Both the position numbers and the translations under genes were made by a program. Shown here piece by piece: positions 1 through 8,236 of a stretch of 38,197 bases of DNA. The notes beneath the pieces are model-generated. The model was not told the DNA's origin and made no database searches. It saw only the letters and a list, made by a program, of their open reading frames with translations. Each line of letters opens with the position of its first letter. Position 1 is the stretch's first letter. This stretch comes from Bacteroidales bacterium UBA3834 (lineage in GTDB: Bacteria; Bacteroidota; Bacteroidia; Bacteroidales; P3): positions 3,130 to 41,326 of the forward strand of contig DGIA01000003.1 in NCBI GenBank assembly GCA_002392965.1, given 5' to 3'.

Positions 1-2
1 AC

Positions 3-1607
3 CGTCCGGGCCCCATGGACAACATCCCCGAGTTCATCGACCGCAAGCAAGGGCGCAAGCCCATCGCCTACGACCTGCCGGTGATGGAGAAGTACCTCAA
101 GGACACCTATGGCATCACCGTCTATCAGGAGCAGGTGATGTTGCTGAGCCGCCTGCTGGCCGGTTTCACCCGCGGACAGAGCGACACGCTCCGCAAGGCC
201 ATGGGCAAGAAGCAGATAGACAAGATGAACGAGTTGGAGGTGCTCTTCTATGAAGGTGGCGAGAAGAACGGGCACCCGCGCGAGACGTTGCACAAGATAT
301 GGGAGGAGTGGAAGAAGTTTGCTTCCTATGCCTTCAACAAGAGCCATGCCGCCTGCTACTCGTGGGTGGCCTACCAGACGGCCTACCTGAAGGCGCACTA
401 TCCCGCCGAGTATATGGCCGCCGTGATGACATCGGCGCAGACGGATATCAAGCGTGTCACCGAGTTGATGGAAGACTGCCGGAAGCAGGGCGTGGAGGTG
501 GCGGCCCCGAGCGTCAACGATTCGCAGATGGACTTCGCCGTCGATAGCCAGGGACGCATCCGCTTCGGATTGCAGGCCATCAGCGGCATGGGCGAGGCGG
601 CCTCGAGCGTGATCATCGCCGAGCGCGAGGCAAACGGCCCCTACAAGGACATTTTCGACTTCCTGAAGCGGGTGGATATGCACTCGGTGAACAAGAAGAA
701 CCTGGAGGTGCTCATCAAGGCCGGCGCCTTCGACGGCTTGGGGAGCATGCACCGAGCGCAGTATTTCTACAAGGAAAACCAATTGGAGACCACGCCCACC
801 TACCTCGACCAGCTGGTGAGGTGGGCCATACGGAGGCAGGACGGGGCGGCGTCGAACCAGATGTCCATCTTCAGCATGAGCGAGGAGCTGGCGGAGGAGG
901 ATCATCCCCCGATACCGGAATGCGAACCGTGGAGCAACATCGAGCGGTGCCGCTACGAGAAGGAGGTCATCAACACCTACCTCAGCGGCCATCCCCTCGA
1001 CGACTTCAAGTACGAAATCAAGATGATGACCAACATCACGGTCGATAAGCTGAACAACCTGGAAGCTTTGGGCGACTGCGAGGTGAGTTTCGCCGGCCTT
1101 GTGTCCAACGCCAAGAAGATGACCAGCCGCACAGGGGAAGGCTACGGAAGCATGACCATCGACGACTACGGCGGCTCCTATGAGCTGCGTCTTTTCAAGA
1201 AGGATTATGTGGATTTCGGCACCTTTATCCAGGACAACACCTTCATCTATGCCCGTGGCCGGATCATCACGCGCCAGTATGTCGATAAGGACAACAATCC
1301 CCGCACCTCGACCAAGTTGTACATCAACACCATGCTGTACTTGGCCAACGTACTGGAGAGATACACCGCCAAGCTCACCTTCAAGGTGGCGCTGTCCGAT
1401 GTCGATGAGGCTTTCAGCCGCAGTATCGAGAAACTGGTCAAGAAACACAAAGGGAAGGTGCCGCTGCAGGCTGTCGTGGTTGACCCCACCCACAACATAG
1501 CCCTCACGATGAACGCCCAGAACCTCATGGTGAACCCCCGCGAGATCATCCCGGATCTGGAGAAAATCAAGGGGGTGTTCGACATAAAGCCAATCAAGAA
1601 ATCATGA
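3..1607 (+). CDS. dnaE: DNA polymerase III alpha subunit, C-terminal part (5' end outside window)
   Basis: Replicative DNA polymerase, catalytic subunit of the PolIII holoenzyme. The frame is open from base 3, so the gene enters from the left edge and about 534 C-terminal residues are present. The first residues read RPGPM followed by NIPEFIDRKQG, a conserved DnaE block. Next come YGITVYQEQVM and GFTRGQSDTLRKAMGKK, the strongly conserved end of the polymerase core. A helix-hairpin-helix region follows (FGLQAISGMGEAA). Towards the C-terminus an OB-fold is visible (VSFAGLVSNAKKMTSRTGEG to FIYARGRI). The final ~100 residues are the less conserved tail. The stop codon overlaps the start of the next gene (ATGA). 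The ATG at 15 is internal, not a real start. The family assignment is very secure. Confidence 0.97.
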   Translation, partial: RPGPMDNIPEFIDRKQGRKPIAYDLPVMEKYLKDTYGITVYQEQVMLLSRLLAGFTRGQSDTLRKAMGKKQIDKMNELEVLFYEGGEKNGHPRETLHKIWEEWKKFASYAFNKSHAACYSWVAYQTAYLKAHYPAEYMAAVMTSAQTDIKRVTELMEDCRKQGVEVAAPSVNDSQMDFAVDSQGRIRFGLQAISGMGEAASSVIIAEREANGPYKDIFDFLKRVDMHSVNKKNLEVLIKAGAFDGLGSMHRAQYFYKENQLETTPTYLDQLVRWAIRRQDGAASNQMSIFSMSEELAEEDHPPIPECEPWSNIERCRYEKEVINTYLSGHPLDDFKYEIKMMTNITVDKLNNLEALGDCEVSFAGLVSNAKKMTSRTGEGYGSMTIDDYGGSYELRLFKKDYVDFGTFIQDNTFIYARGRIITRQYVDKDNNPRTSTKLYINTMLYLANVLERYTAKLTFKVALSDVDEAFSRSIEKLVKKHKGKVPLQAVVVDPTHNIALTMNAQNLMVNPREIIPDLEKIKGVFDIKPIKKS

Positions 1608-2482
1608 TGCCGAACCTGACCACCCCTGTGCTTGTGCCCAAGTTGCCGTTTCAGCTCGATTTTGCCAGCGGCATCGTCAGCCTCGGCTCCTGTTTCTCCG
1701 ATGAGATAGGCACCCGGCTGAGAGAGGGCGATTTCCACGTGGAGATGAACCCCTTCGGGGCTCTCTACAATCCTGCTTCCATCGCATCGGCTCTGCGCCG
1801 TCTGATAGAGGACAGGCCCATCGGGAAGGAGGACTTGGTGAAGCACGAGGGATATTGGCATTCGTGGCATCATCACGGCTCGTTCTCGCATACCACACCC
1901 GCCGCCACCCTGACGGCGTGCAACAGCCGCATCCATCGTGCGCATCAGGTGCTGAAGGACGCCAACCTGCTGATGATCACCTGGGGCACGGCCTGGGTCT
2001 TTGAGCATGAGGGGAAGGTGGTCGCCAATTGCCACAAGTTGCCGCCGCAGTTGTTCGAGCGTCGGCGGATGACGGTGGAGGAGATTGTCTCCTTGTGGCA
2101 ACCCCTGCTGCAGGAACTTACGGCTTATTATCCCGAGCTGCAGATTCTCCTTACGGTGTCGCCCATCCGTCACATGGCCGACGGAGCGCACGGGAACCAG
2201 CTCAGCAAGGCCACCTTGCTATTGGCTATCGACGAACTGCTCAAAGACCGGAATCCGGAATCCAGAATACATTACTTCCCGGCCTACGAGATCGTTCTGG
2301 ACGAGCTGCGCGACTACCGCTACTTTGACGAGAAGATGACCCATCCCACTCCGGTGGCCGTCGATGTGGTGTGGGAGCGGTTCCAGCACGCCACCATGCA
2401 TCCCGCCGTCCGCCAGCAGGCCCACTACAACATGAAACAGCACAAACAGGAGAAACACATACCGCTGCATCCATCGAACTGA
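1604..2482 (+). CDS. GSCFA domain-containing protein
   Basis: 292-residue protein of the GSCFA family, named for a conserved Gly-Ser-Cys-Phe-Ala motif; here the motif is GSCFSDEIG near residue 28. GSCFA proteins are widespread in Bacteroidota and are thought to be SGNH/GDSL-like hydrolases, but no substrate is established. Further family-like blocks are MNPFGALYNPASI, ITWGTAWVFE and LTVSPIRHMADGAHGNQLSK. The Ser of GSC and the His of SPIRH would be candidate nucleophile and base (inference). There is no signal peptide, so it is probably cytoplasmic. Its ATG overlaps the dnaE stop by 4 bp (ATGATG, either Met possible), which suggests translational coupling with dnaE. Confidence 0.88.
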   Translation: MMPNLTTPVLVPKLPFQLDFASGIVSLGSCFSDEIGTRLREGDFHVEMNPFGALYNPASIASALRRLIEDRPIGKEDLVKHEGYWHSWHHHGSFSHTTPAATLTACNSRIHRAHQVLKDANLLMITWGTAWVFEHEGKVVANCHKLPPQLFERRRMTVEEIVSLWQPLLQELTAYYPELQILLTVSPIRHMADGAHGNQLSKATLLLAIDELLKDRNPESRIHYFPAYEIVLDELRDYRYFDEKMTHPTPVAVDVVWERFQHATMHPAVRQQAHYNMKQHKQEKHIPLHPSN

Positions 2483-2488
2483 AAGATT

Positions 2489-3007
2489 ATGAAAAAGATA
2501 GAATATTTGACATTGACGGTCCTGCTGCTGATGCTGAGTGCATGCAGCCCTCGGCAGCCGGAGCCCCAGGTGGAAGGCCACTACACTTATGAACACGCCT
2601 TCGACTATAGCATGGACGGCAACCACTTCGACGTGAACGAAACCGGTAGCATGGACTTTTATGCCGACGGCACGGCCCTCGACTCGGCGCGGCAGGTGTA
2701 TTCCGTCACCCTGCCAGACAGCAGCACGGTGACATGGGTATATAACTACATCAGCCCCAGCCGCTGGCATCGGGAGGGTGACACCTTGTTCTTCGCCGGC
2801 ATCAAGGACAGCTTCCGCATGGAGGTGACGGAGGGAGAGGAAGGGCTGGAGCTGGCGCAGAAGATTATTGACCGCTACAGCGGAGGCATCGACTATGAGT
2901 ACAAGTTCCACATCGACACGCTGACAGCCGAACGCCTGCAGTGGAGCTTCACCTACCGCGACGGCCACCGCGACACATGGGAATTCTATAGAAAACAAAA
3001 TAAATGA
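2489..3007 (+). CDS. Lipoprotein of unknown function
   Basis: 172-residue protein with a signal peptide ending in a lipobox: MKKIEYLTLTVLLLMLSAC, with Cys about residue 19, followed by SPRQPEPQ. It is therefore predicted to be a lipidated envelope protein. The mature part is rich in Asp, Tyr and Thr and has alternating beta-like segments, including a repeated aromatic pattern (YTYEHAFDYSMDGNHFDV; YKFHIDTLTAERLQWSFTYR), consistent with a small beta-barrel or lipocalin-like fold, but I recognise no family. It begins 6 bp after the GSCFA stop and its own stop overlaps the nitroreductase start, so it is probably co-transcribed. Confidence 0.85.
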   Translation: MKKIEYLTLTVLLLMLSACSPRQPEPQVEGHYTYEHAFDYSMDGNHFDVNETGSMDFYADGTALDSARQVYSVTLPDSSTVTWVYNYISPSRWHREGDTLFFAGIKDSFRMEVTEGEEGLELAQKIIDRYSGGIDYEYKFHIDTLTAERLQWSFTYRDGHRDTWEFYRKQNK

Positions 3008-3681
3008 TGACATTGCGGGAAGCCATCGTCGCACGCCATTCGGTGCGGCAGTATCGGGAGAAGGCCATTGATGCCGCGATTGTAGAGCGACTCAATGAAG
3101 AGATAGCCCTTTGTAATCGTGAGGGTGGGTTGCACATCCAGTTGGTCACCGATGAACCGCAAGCCTTTGTCGGCGGCATGGTCAAGTACGGCCGCTTTGT
3201 GGGTGTGCGTAACTATCTGGCCATGATTGGTCCCAAAAAGGCCGACGAGGCCATCGGTTACTATGGCGAGCGCCTGGTGCTTCTGGCACAGACGTTGGGG
3301 TTGAACAGCTGCTGGGTAGGCATGTCGGTAGGCAGGCAGCCCGACCGCTATCGGATCGGTGCGGGCGAGAAGCTGCACTGCGTCGTCGCCCTCGGCTACG
3401 GCATCACACAAGGGGTGCAGCACCCCATGCGGCCGGTGGAGAACTACGTCAAGGTGAATGGCACGATGCCGGAATGGTTCAGGCGCGGTATGGACGCCGC
3501 CATGCTGGCTCCCACGGCGGTGCATCAGCAGAAATTCGAGTTCGAACTGGTGGATGACCACACTGTCCTTGCACACGCCCGATTCTCCATGGTGGGGTGG
3601 GCAAAACTCGACCTCGGCATTGTCAAATACAATTTTGAGGTGGCCGCCGGACGGGAGAACTTCAACTGGAAGGAGGCCTGA
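3004..3681 (+). CDS. Nitroreductase family protein
   Basis: 225-residue FMN-dependent oxidoreductase-like protein. The N-terminus LREAIVARHSVRQYREKAID is the classic nitroreductase signature, in which the Arg/Ser residues contact FMN phosphate. The central block EAIGYYGERLVLLAQTLGLNSCWVG matches the helix and loop typical of the family, and VVALGYGITQGVQHPMRP is the usual C-terminal flavin-site strand. It looks most like the group annotated as putative TM nitroreductase in anaerobes. The substrate cannot be told from sequence. Start ATGATG at 3004 overlaps the upstream lipoprotein stop; the stop overlaps the ybaK start by one base (TGATG). Confidence 0.92.
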   Translation: MMTLREAIVARHSVRQYREKAIDAAIVERLNEEIALCNREGGLHIQLVTDEPQAFVGGMVKYGRFVGVRNYLAMIGPKKADEAIGYYGERLVLLAQTLGLNSCWVGMSVGRQPDRYRIGAGEKLHCVVALGYGITQGVQHPMRPVENYVKVNGTMPEWFRRGMDAAMLAPTAVHQQKFEFELVDDHTVLAHARFSMVGWAKLDLGIVKYNFEVAAGRENFNWKEA

Positions 3682-4169
3682 TGGCAGACAAGGGAATGAA
3701 AAAGACCAATGCGGCACGCCTGCTCGACCAGCTGAAGATTGCCTATGAGCTTATCCCTTATGAGGTGGATGAGGAACATTTAGGTGCCGAACATATCGCC
3801 GAAATACTTGGCGAACCCATCGAAAGAATCTTTAAGACCTTGGTGCTTCGAGGCGACAAGACGGGTCTTTTCGTATGTGTCGTCCCGGGGGCCGGGGAGG
3901 TGGATTTGAAGAAAGCCGCCAAGGTGACGGGCAACAAGAAGGTGGAGATGATCCACGTGAAGGAGCTGTTGCCGCTGACGGGTTATATCCGTGGAGGCTG
4001 CTCGCCTATCGGCATGAAGAAACCGCTGCCCACATGGTTTCATGAGAGTATCATGCAGTATGACTCCGTTTATTGCAGCGCCGGACAGCGTGGACTTCAG
4101 TTCCGTCTTGCACCGGCCGACCTCCTCGGTGCCGCCAAAGGCACACTCGCCGATTTGATTGTGGTGTAA
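3681..4169 (+). CDS. ybaK: Cys-tRNA(Pro)/Cys-tRNA(Cys) deacylase, YbaK/EbsC family
   Basis: 162-residue trans-editing enzyme that hydrolyses mischarged Cys-tRNA(Pro), protecting proline codons from cysteine. Family landmarks visible: KKTNAARLLDQLKIAYELIPYEVDEEHLGAEHIAEILG at the N-terminus, RIFKTLVLRGD with the conserved Lys of the active site, VDLKKAAKVTGNKKVEM, and GYIRGGCSPIGMKK, the hallmark GxxxGxxSPxG loop. Length is as expected for stand-alone YbaK. It overlaps the nitroreductase stop by a single base, indicating coupling. Confidence in the family is high; the precise editing specificity is by analogy. Confidence 0.95.
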   Translation: MADKGMKKTNAARLLDQLKIAYELIPYEVDEEHLGAEHIAEILGEPIERIFKTLVLRGDKTGLFVCVVPGAGEVDLKKAAKVTGNKKVEMIHVKELLPLTGYIRGGCSPIGMKKPLPTWFHESIMQYDSVYCSAGQRGLQFRLAPADLLGAAKGTLADLIVV

Positions 4170-4179
4170 TGATTAACGT

Positions 4180-4368
4180 ATGGGACGTACCGTTTTTTAT
4201 TTGATGTTGGCCTCGTTGGGATTGCTGTCGCTTGCCGGATGCCGGACGCAGGAATACTTTGTGAAGGGTCCCGAAGGAGGTATTGCCGTCGAGATTACCC
4301 TGCCCGAGGATTTCTTTAGTGTCGTCATCTGCATGAGAAACAAAGTGTTTTACTACAATAAACTTTAA
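4180..4368 (+). CDS. Very short lipoprotein, possibly a relic of an alpha/beta hydrolase gene
   Basis: 62-residue reading frame with a clear lipoprotein signal (MGRTVFYLMLASLGLLSLAGC, lipobox LAGC). The mature part is only about 40 residues. EYFVKGPEGGIAVEITLPEDF resembles the first beta strands of secreted alpha/beta hydrolases of Bacteroidales (typical pattern: V-x-GP-x-GG-x-x-x-x-x-x-LPE-G-F), and FSVVICMRNKVF could be a damaged version of the following strand before the oxyanion His-Gly. The frame then stops. This suggests a decayed, mostly deleted hydrolase gene, but a genuine small lipoprotein is not excluded. It starts 10 bp after the ybaK stop; AT-rich sequence follows it. Confidence 0.45.
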   Translation: MGRTVFYLMLASLGLLSLAGCRTQEYFVKGPEGGIAVEITLPEDFFSVVICMRNKVFYYNKL

Positions 4369-4390
4369 ATAACTGTCAAACTGCATTATT

Positions 4391-5344
4391 ATGAAAAAAA
4401 CATTGCTTTTGTTAACGGTGGCATTGATATGTCTGGCTGGTGCCGGATGCGGACGCGAAGAGGTGAAGCCCGAAGGAGGCGACCGACCGGCTGCGGTTCC
4501 CGATGCGCCGTCGGAGCCCGACGGAATTCTGCACTCGCGGTTCAGTGTGGCCGAGGGACGTCAGGTACGCTTCTCACGAGGCAACCTGCAGTTCTGCTCC
4601 ACCGGCAGCCACGCCACCGTCGAGGGAACTGCGATGGGCGTTTTCCGTTTCGCAGAACACCAATATGACTACGTCGGGCAAGCCAACGCCTTGGTGTCGG
4701 ATACCAACACAGGATGGATCGACCTCTTCTGTTGGGGCAGCAGCGGATGGCATGTGGCTCCCTGCTCGGAGAAAGATGGCGACTATGACATCGAGAGCCT
4801 CTGCGGCAGTGAGTCGTATGCTGACTGGGGAGTGTATAATGCCATAGGCAGTGGTGTGCCGGGCACATGGCGCACGCTGACACGCGATGAGTGGGATTAC
4901 CTTGTCAACAGGCGTGCGGCTTCCTCTGTCGATGGTATCGACAGCGCCCGCTATGCCGAGGCGACCGTGTGCGGTGTCAAGGGACTTATACTCCTGCCCG
5001 ACCAGTTTGAACGTCCTGCCTCCCTTGCTCCGATTGCCAATATCAATCCCGACGACTTGGCTTTCGACTTCAGCGACAATGTCTATGACACAGAAACGTG
5101 GAAGTTGATGGAGGATGCCGGTGCGGTGTTCCTTCCGGCAGCCGGATTCCGTGGCGGTACCTGGATTTCTACCGTAGGCGAAGGTGGTAATTACTGGGCG
5201 GCGACATGCAACGCCAATCGGCAGGCCTATGCCTTGTTGTTCATCAATGGTCTGGTCAATGCCAGCGCCGAATGCCATTACGAAAAAGACCGTGGCTATG
5301 GACGCTCCGTCCGGTTGGTCGCCGATGTCCAAAATCAAAGATGA
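4391..5344 (+). CDS. Lipoprotein with FISUMP/formylglycine-generating-enzyme-like domain
   Basis: 317-residue predicted surface or periplasmic lipoprotein. Signal peptide and lipobox MKKTLLLLTVALICLAGAGC (Cys about residue 20), then a flexible Pro/Glu/Asp-rich linker to about residue 48. The remainder reads like the Bacteroidales FISUMP-type domain: FSVAEGRQVRFSRGNLQF, FRFAEHQYDYVGQAN, GWIDLFCWGSSGW, TWRTLTRDEWDYLVNRR and, at the end, GNYWAATCNANRQAYALLF with RSVRLV. This is a C-type-lectin-like fold related to formylglycine-generating enzymes. Those proteins are generally regarded as non-catalytic surface modules; function unknown. Its stop overlaps the GNAT start (ATGA). Confidence 0.85.
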   Translation: MKKTLLLLTVALICLAGAGCGREEVKPEGGDRPAAVPDAPSEPDGILHSRFSVAEGRQVRFSRGNLQFCSTGSHATVEGTAMGVFRFAEHQYDYVGQANALVSDTNTGWIDLFCWGSSGWHVAPCSEKDGDYDIESLCGSESYADWGVYNAIGSGVPGTWRTLTRDEWDYLVNRRAASSVDGIDSARYAEATVCGVKGLILLPDQFERPASLAPIANINPDDLAFDFSDNVYDTETWKLMEDAGAVFLPAAGFRGGTWISTVGEGGNYWAATCNANRQAYALLFINGLVNASAECHYEKDRGYGRSVRLVADVQNQR

Positions 5345-5946
5345 GCACTGCTGTGATTATTCCTGCAGAGCGGTTGATACTCCGCCCTTGGGTTGAGCAC
5401 GATGCGGAGATACTTTTCAAGTATGCCTCCGACCCGGAGGTGGGGCCACGGGCAGGGTGGCCGCCGCACAAAAGTGTCGGGGAAAGTCGTGAGATTATCC
5501 GAACCCTCTTCTGTAATGACCATACCTGGGCCATGGAGCTGAAGGAAACGGGAGAACCCATCGGTTGCATAGGATACTATATCCATGGCGAGAGCAACAT
5601 CGACATAGGTGAGAACGATGCCGAAGTGGGCTACTGGGTGGCGCGGACTTACTGGAACCAGGGGCTCTGCAGCGAAGCGCTGCGGGCGTTGATTGACTAT
5701 TGCTTCCGAGAGAGAGGTTTCAGCACCCTCTGGGCCGACTACTTTCCCGAGAACCCAGCCAGCGGCAAGGTGATGGAAAAGTGCGGCTTCTGTGACACCG
5801 GCGAGGTGAACCGGTGCAGCCGCCTGCAAGTCGGCAGCGACAAATCGGTGCGTATCATGCGACTCGACAAATGGTGTGTGCCGGGAGAAAAGTCAATCCG
5901 TCAGCGCAATAAAAAGACGACAAAAAGCGTTACAGCAGAAAAATGA
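5341..5946 (+). CDS. GNAT family N-acetyltransferase (RimJ/RimL type)
   Basis: 201-residue acetyl-CoA-dependent N-acetyltransferase of the RimJ/RimL-like class (Acetyltransf_3). It begins with AERLILRPWVEHDAEILFKYA, the standard opening of that class. The core has GEPIGCIGYY, AEVGYWVARTYWNQGLCSEALRALIDYCF (acetyl-CoA pyrophosphate-binding loop and helix) and NPASGKVMEKCGF, the signature Asn-x-x-S-x-x-V-x-E-K-x-GF. The target (protein N-terminus, amino acid or antibiotic) is not readable. The start at 5341 is preferred because it gives the ATGA overlap with the upstream lipoprotein and a normal N-terminus; an upstream extension in the same frame would run inside that gene. The last ~20 residues are basic and atypical. 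Confidence 0.92.
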   Translation: MSTAVIIPAERLILRPWVEHDAEILFKYASDPEVGPRAGWPPHKSVGESREIIRTLFCNDHTWAMELKETGEPIGCIGYYIHGESNIDIGENDAEVGYWVARTYWNQGLCSEALRALIDYCFRERGFSTLWADYFPENPASGKVMEKCGFCDTGEVNRCSRLQVGSDKSVRIMRLDKWCVPGEKSIRQRNKKTTKSVTAEK

Positions 5947-5953
5947 ATCATAG

Positions 5954-6985
5954 ATGAAGAAGAATATAGCTCTTGTCATGGGTGGTTTCAGTGGTGAACA
6001 CGATATCAGCATCGCCAGTGGAAACCAGGTGTATGGCCAGTTGGACCATACGAAGTACAATGTCTATAAGATTGTTATCGACCGTGGCGGTTGGTACTGG
6101 CTGGACGGAGAGGAGCACCGACCTGTGGATCGTGGCAATTTCACGGTGACCGACAAGAGTCAGACAATCCACTTTGATCTGGCGTTTATCATCATTCACG
6201 GCAATCCAGGTGAGAATGGAGTTCTGCAGGGGTATTTCGACATGCTGGGTATCCGCTACACCACGTGCGGATTCTATACCTCCAGCCTCACATTCCACAA
6301 GGGTTATTGTAACCCTGTGGTGAAGAGTTTCGGATTAGTCAAGGTCGCCAAGTCGGTGTTGCTCTACAAGGAGCCACCTACCAAAACCAAACTCGATGAG
6401 CTTATGGAAGGCATGCATTATCCGGTCTTTGTCAAGCCTGCTGCCGGCGGCAGCAGTGTGGCGACCACCAAGGTGAAGAGCCGCGAAGCTCTGTTGCCCG
6501 CCATTCGCGAGGCGTTTACGGAAGATCATCAGGTCCTGGTGGAGGAATTTATCCCTGGTCGCGAGTTTGACTGTGGAGTCATGCAGTTTCCGAAAGGCTC
6601 CAAATATGAGGGATGGAATCCCGACTTCAAGCACAAACTGGTCTTCCCTGTCACGGAGATTATCCCTATCGGAGGACATGAGTTCTTCGATTATGAGGCT
6701 AAGTACGACGGATTCAGCAACGAAGTGTGCCCCGCAGAGGTCGATGACGCCATTAGTCACCACATCCAGGAGGTGTCGTACCGTCTGTATGACCTGCTGG
6801 GATGCCGCGGCATTGTCCGTTTCGACTATATCTACAACATCGAAGAGCAGGAGCTCTATTTCCTCGAGGTGAACACCATCCCCGGGCAGAGCGCCGAAAG
6901 CATTGTGCCCAAACAGGCTCGTGCCATGGGGATTTCGCTCACCGAGCTCTACGAGATGAGCATACAAACTGCTTTAGCTGAGTAG
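5954..6985 (+). CDS. ddl: D-alanine--D-alanine ligase
   Basis: 343-residue ATP-grasp enzyme that joins two D-alanines for peptidoglycan precursor synthesis in the cytoplasm. Motifs: IALVMGGFSGEHDISIASG at the N-terminus (Ddl signature with the catalytic Glu and Ser region), FIIIHGNPGENGVLQGYFDMLGI, YPVFVKPAAGGSSVATTKV (ATP-grasp glycine-rich loop), VLVEEFIPGREFDCGV, and LGCRGIVRFDYIY followed by LYFLEVNTIPGQSAESIVPKQARAMG, which carries the metal-binding Glu and Asn. Length is as usual. It begins 7 bp after the GNAT stop, so it probably belongs to the same transcript. Its 3' end overlaps the convergent permease gene by 12 bp. Confidence 0.97.
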   Translation: MKKNIALVMGGFSGEHDISIASGNQVYGQLDHTKYNVYKIVIDRGGWYWLDGEEHRPVDRGNFTVTDKSQTIHFDLAFIIIHGNPGENGVLQGYFDMLGIRYTTCGFYTSSLTFHKGYCNPVVKSFGLVKVAKSVLLYKEPPTKTKLDELMEGMHYPVFVKPAAGGSSVATTKVKSREALLPAIREAFTEDHQVLVEEFIPGREFDCGVMQFPKGSKYEGWNPDFKHKLVFPVTEIIPIGGHEFFDYEAKYDGFSNEVCPAEVDDAISHHIQEVSYRLYDLLGCRGIVRFDYIYNIEEQELYFLEVNTIPGQSAESIVPKQARAMGISLTELYEMSIQTALAE

Positions 6986-8236
6986 GTGGCGTCGGTAACT
7001 GCGAGCTGCTATCCAGGCTGCTGCGGAGAAAGTAATCAGCAATAATGCGATTCCTAGAATGGTTTGCCAAGTGGGCAGGCCGAAGGGAAGGCGTAGCATG
7101 GAAGCCACTGGTGCCGTGAAGGGTATGACGGTGAGCCACGATGCCAGCCTGCCGGATGGATTGTGCAGCAGCAACGGAGTCAATATCAGCACTGCGAAGA
7201 GTGGCAATGCTGTGAGTAAAGCCCATTGCAGGGCATCGGCATCGTTGTCGAGCCGGGAAGCCAATGCCGCCAGCAAGGCACCATAAAGCAGGAATCCCAA
7301 CAGGAAATACAACAAGAACATCCCTGCCACCAATGGTAGATGGATGGCTGTAAGGCCACGTACCGTTTCATCGACCAATTGAACGGGGTTGTCGTATTGG
7401 GCTGTGGCCGCCACGCCCTTGGTGGCAAGGCTGCGATGTTCCTGCTGTTCCCGGGCTTGGGCGAAGAGGTCGGGTGCGGTGGATTGTATGCCTTGTATAC
7501 AGAGGGTGGTGAGGACAATCCACAGGACGGTCTGTGTCAGCGCCGTCAGCGCCACTCCGCTGATTTTCCCAACCAACAACTGTACAGGTTTCACCGTCGA
7601 GGCCAACACTTCAGCCACACGGTTCTGTTTTTCTTCCTGCACACTGCGCATCATCTGTAGGCTGAACAGTACGATGGTCAAGGTCAGCAGTATCGCCAGA
7701 ACCACCGCCACCACCGTTTTGACACGGACGAAACTCTCTTTCCCGCTGCCCGCCTCTTGGGTGTGTAACTTGATATTGGTGGTCTCCACAGAGTGATAGA
7801 CCGACGGTTCCACTTGATAGACATCCTCCAGGATGGCGTTGCGCAACAGCGTCTGCAACTGCCCATCCACCGTGCTTTGCAGAGTCGATGACGGGCTGCT
7901 TCCCGAGTAATACAGGAAGGCGTCGCGCGGGATAGTGGTCTCTCGCATGGGGATGAAAAGGACCAGGTCGTCCTTCCCGGCTTGCTGGCGTGCATAGTCG
8001 AGCGACGGCATGGTGTGGAAATGCACCTCGTCGGTCGATACCAGCGCCCCCTCGAACAACCCTGTCTGATCTACCACCAATACCGTGGCCTGTCGGGCAC
8101 TTTTCTGGGCGGCGATGACGGGAAGGGCGTAGAGTATGGCCAGCACCACTGGCACCAGCAACGTCAGCACCCAGAACGAAGGACGGCGCAGCCGCAACAG
8201 GTATTCGCGTCGGAGTATCAGCATCAGTTTCTTCAT
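6974..8236 (-). CDS. ABC-2 type transporter permease (NatB-like)
   Basis: 420-residue inner-membrane permease. The N-terminus MKKLMLILRREYLLRLRRPSFWVLTLLVPVV is the usual cytoplasmic elbow plus first transmembrane helix of NatB/ABC-2 exporters. A large extracytoplasmic domain (about residues 45-170) follows. Five or six further hydrophobic helices then appear, for example VVAVVLAILLTLTIVLFSLQ, GVALTALTQTVLWIVLTTL, LVAGMFLLYFLLGFLLYGAL, ALLTALPLFAVLILTPLLL and ILGIALLLITFSAAAWIAA. VQEEKQNRVAEVLASTVKP is the conserved cytoplasmic loop of this family. The start overlaps the ATPase stop (ATGA), so the two form a transporter. Substrate unknown; Na+ or drug export is a family guess only. Confidence 0.93.
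   Translation of the reverse strand: MKKLMLILRREYLLRLRRPSFWVLTLLVPVVLAILYALPVIAAQKSARQATVLVVDQTGLFEGALVSTDEVHFHTMPSLDYARQQAGKDDLVLFIPMRETTIPRDAFLYYSGSSPSSTLQSTVDGQLQTLLRNAILEDVYQVEPSVYHSVETTNIKLHTQEAGSGKESFVRVKTVVAVVLAILLTLTIVLFSLQMMRSVQEEKQNRVAEVLASTVKPVQLLVGKISGVALTALTQTVLWIVLTTLCIQGIQSTAPDLFAQAREQQEHRSLATKGVAATAQYDNPVQLVDETVRGLTAIHLPLVAGMFLLYFLLGFLLYGALLAALASRLDNDADALQWALLTALPLFAVLILTPLLLHNPSGRLASWLTVIPFTAPVASMLRLPFGLPTWQTILGIALLLITFSAAAWIAARSYRRHLLS

Noticed and set aside
5206..5340. Upstream in-frame extension of the GNAT gene by 45 codons
   Set aside because: It lies wholly within the preceding lipoprotein gene; the ATG at 5341 gives a normal N-terminus and an ATGA overlap.
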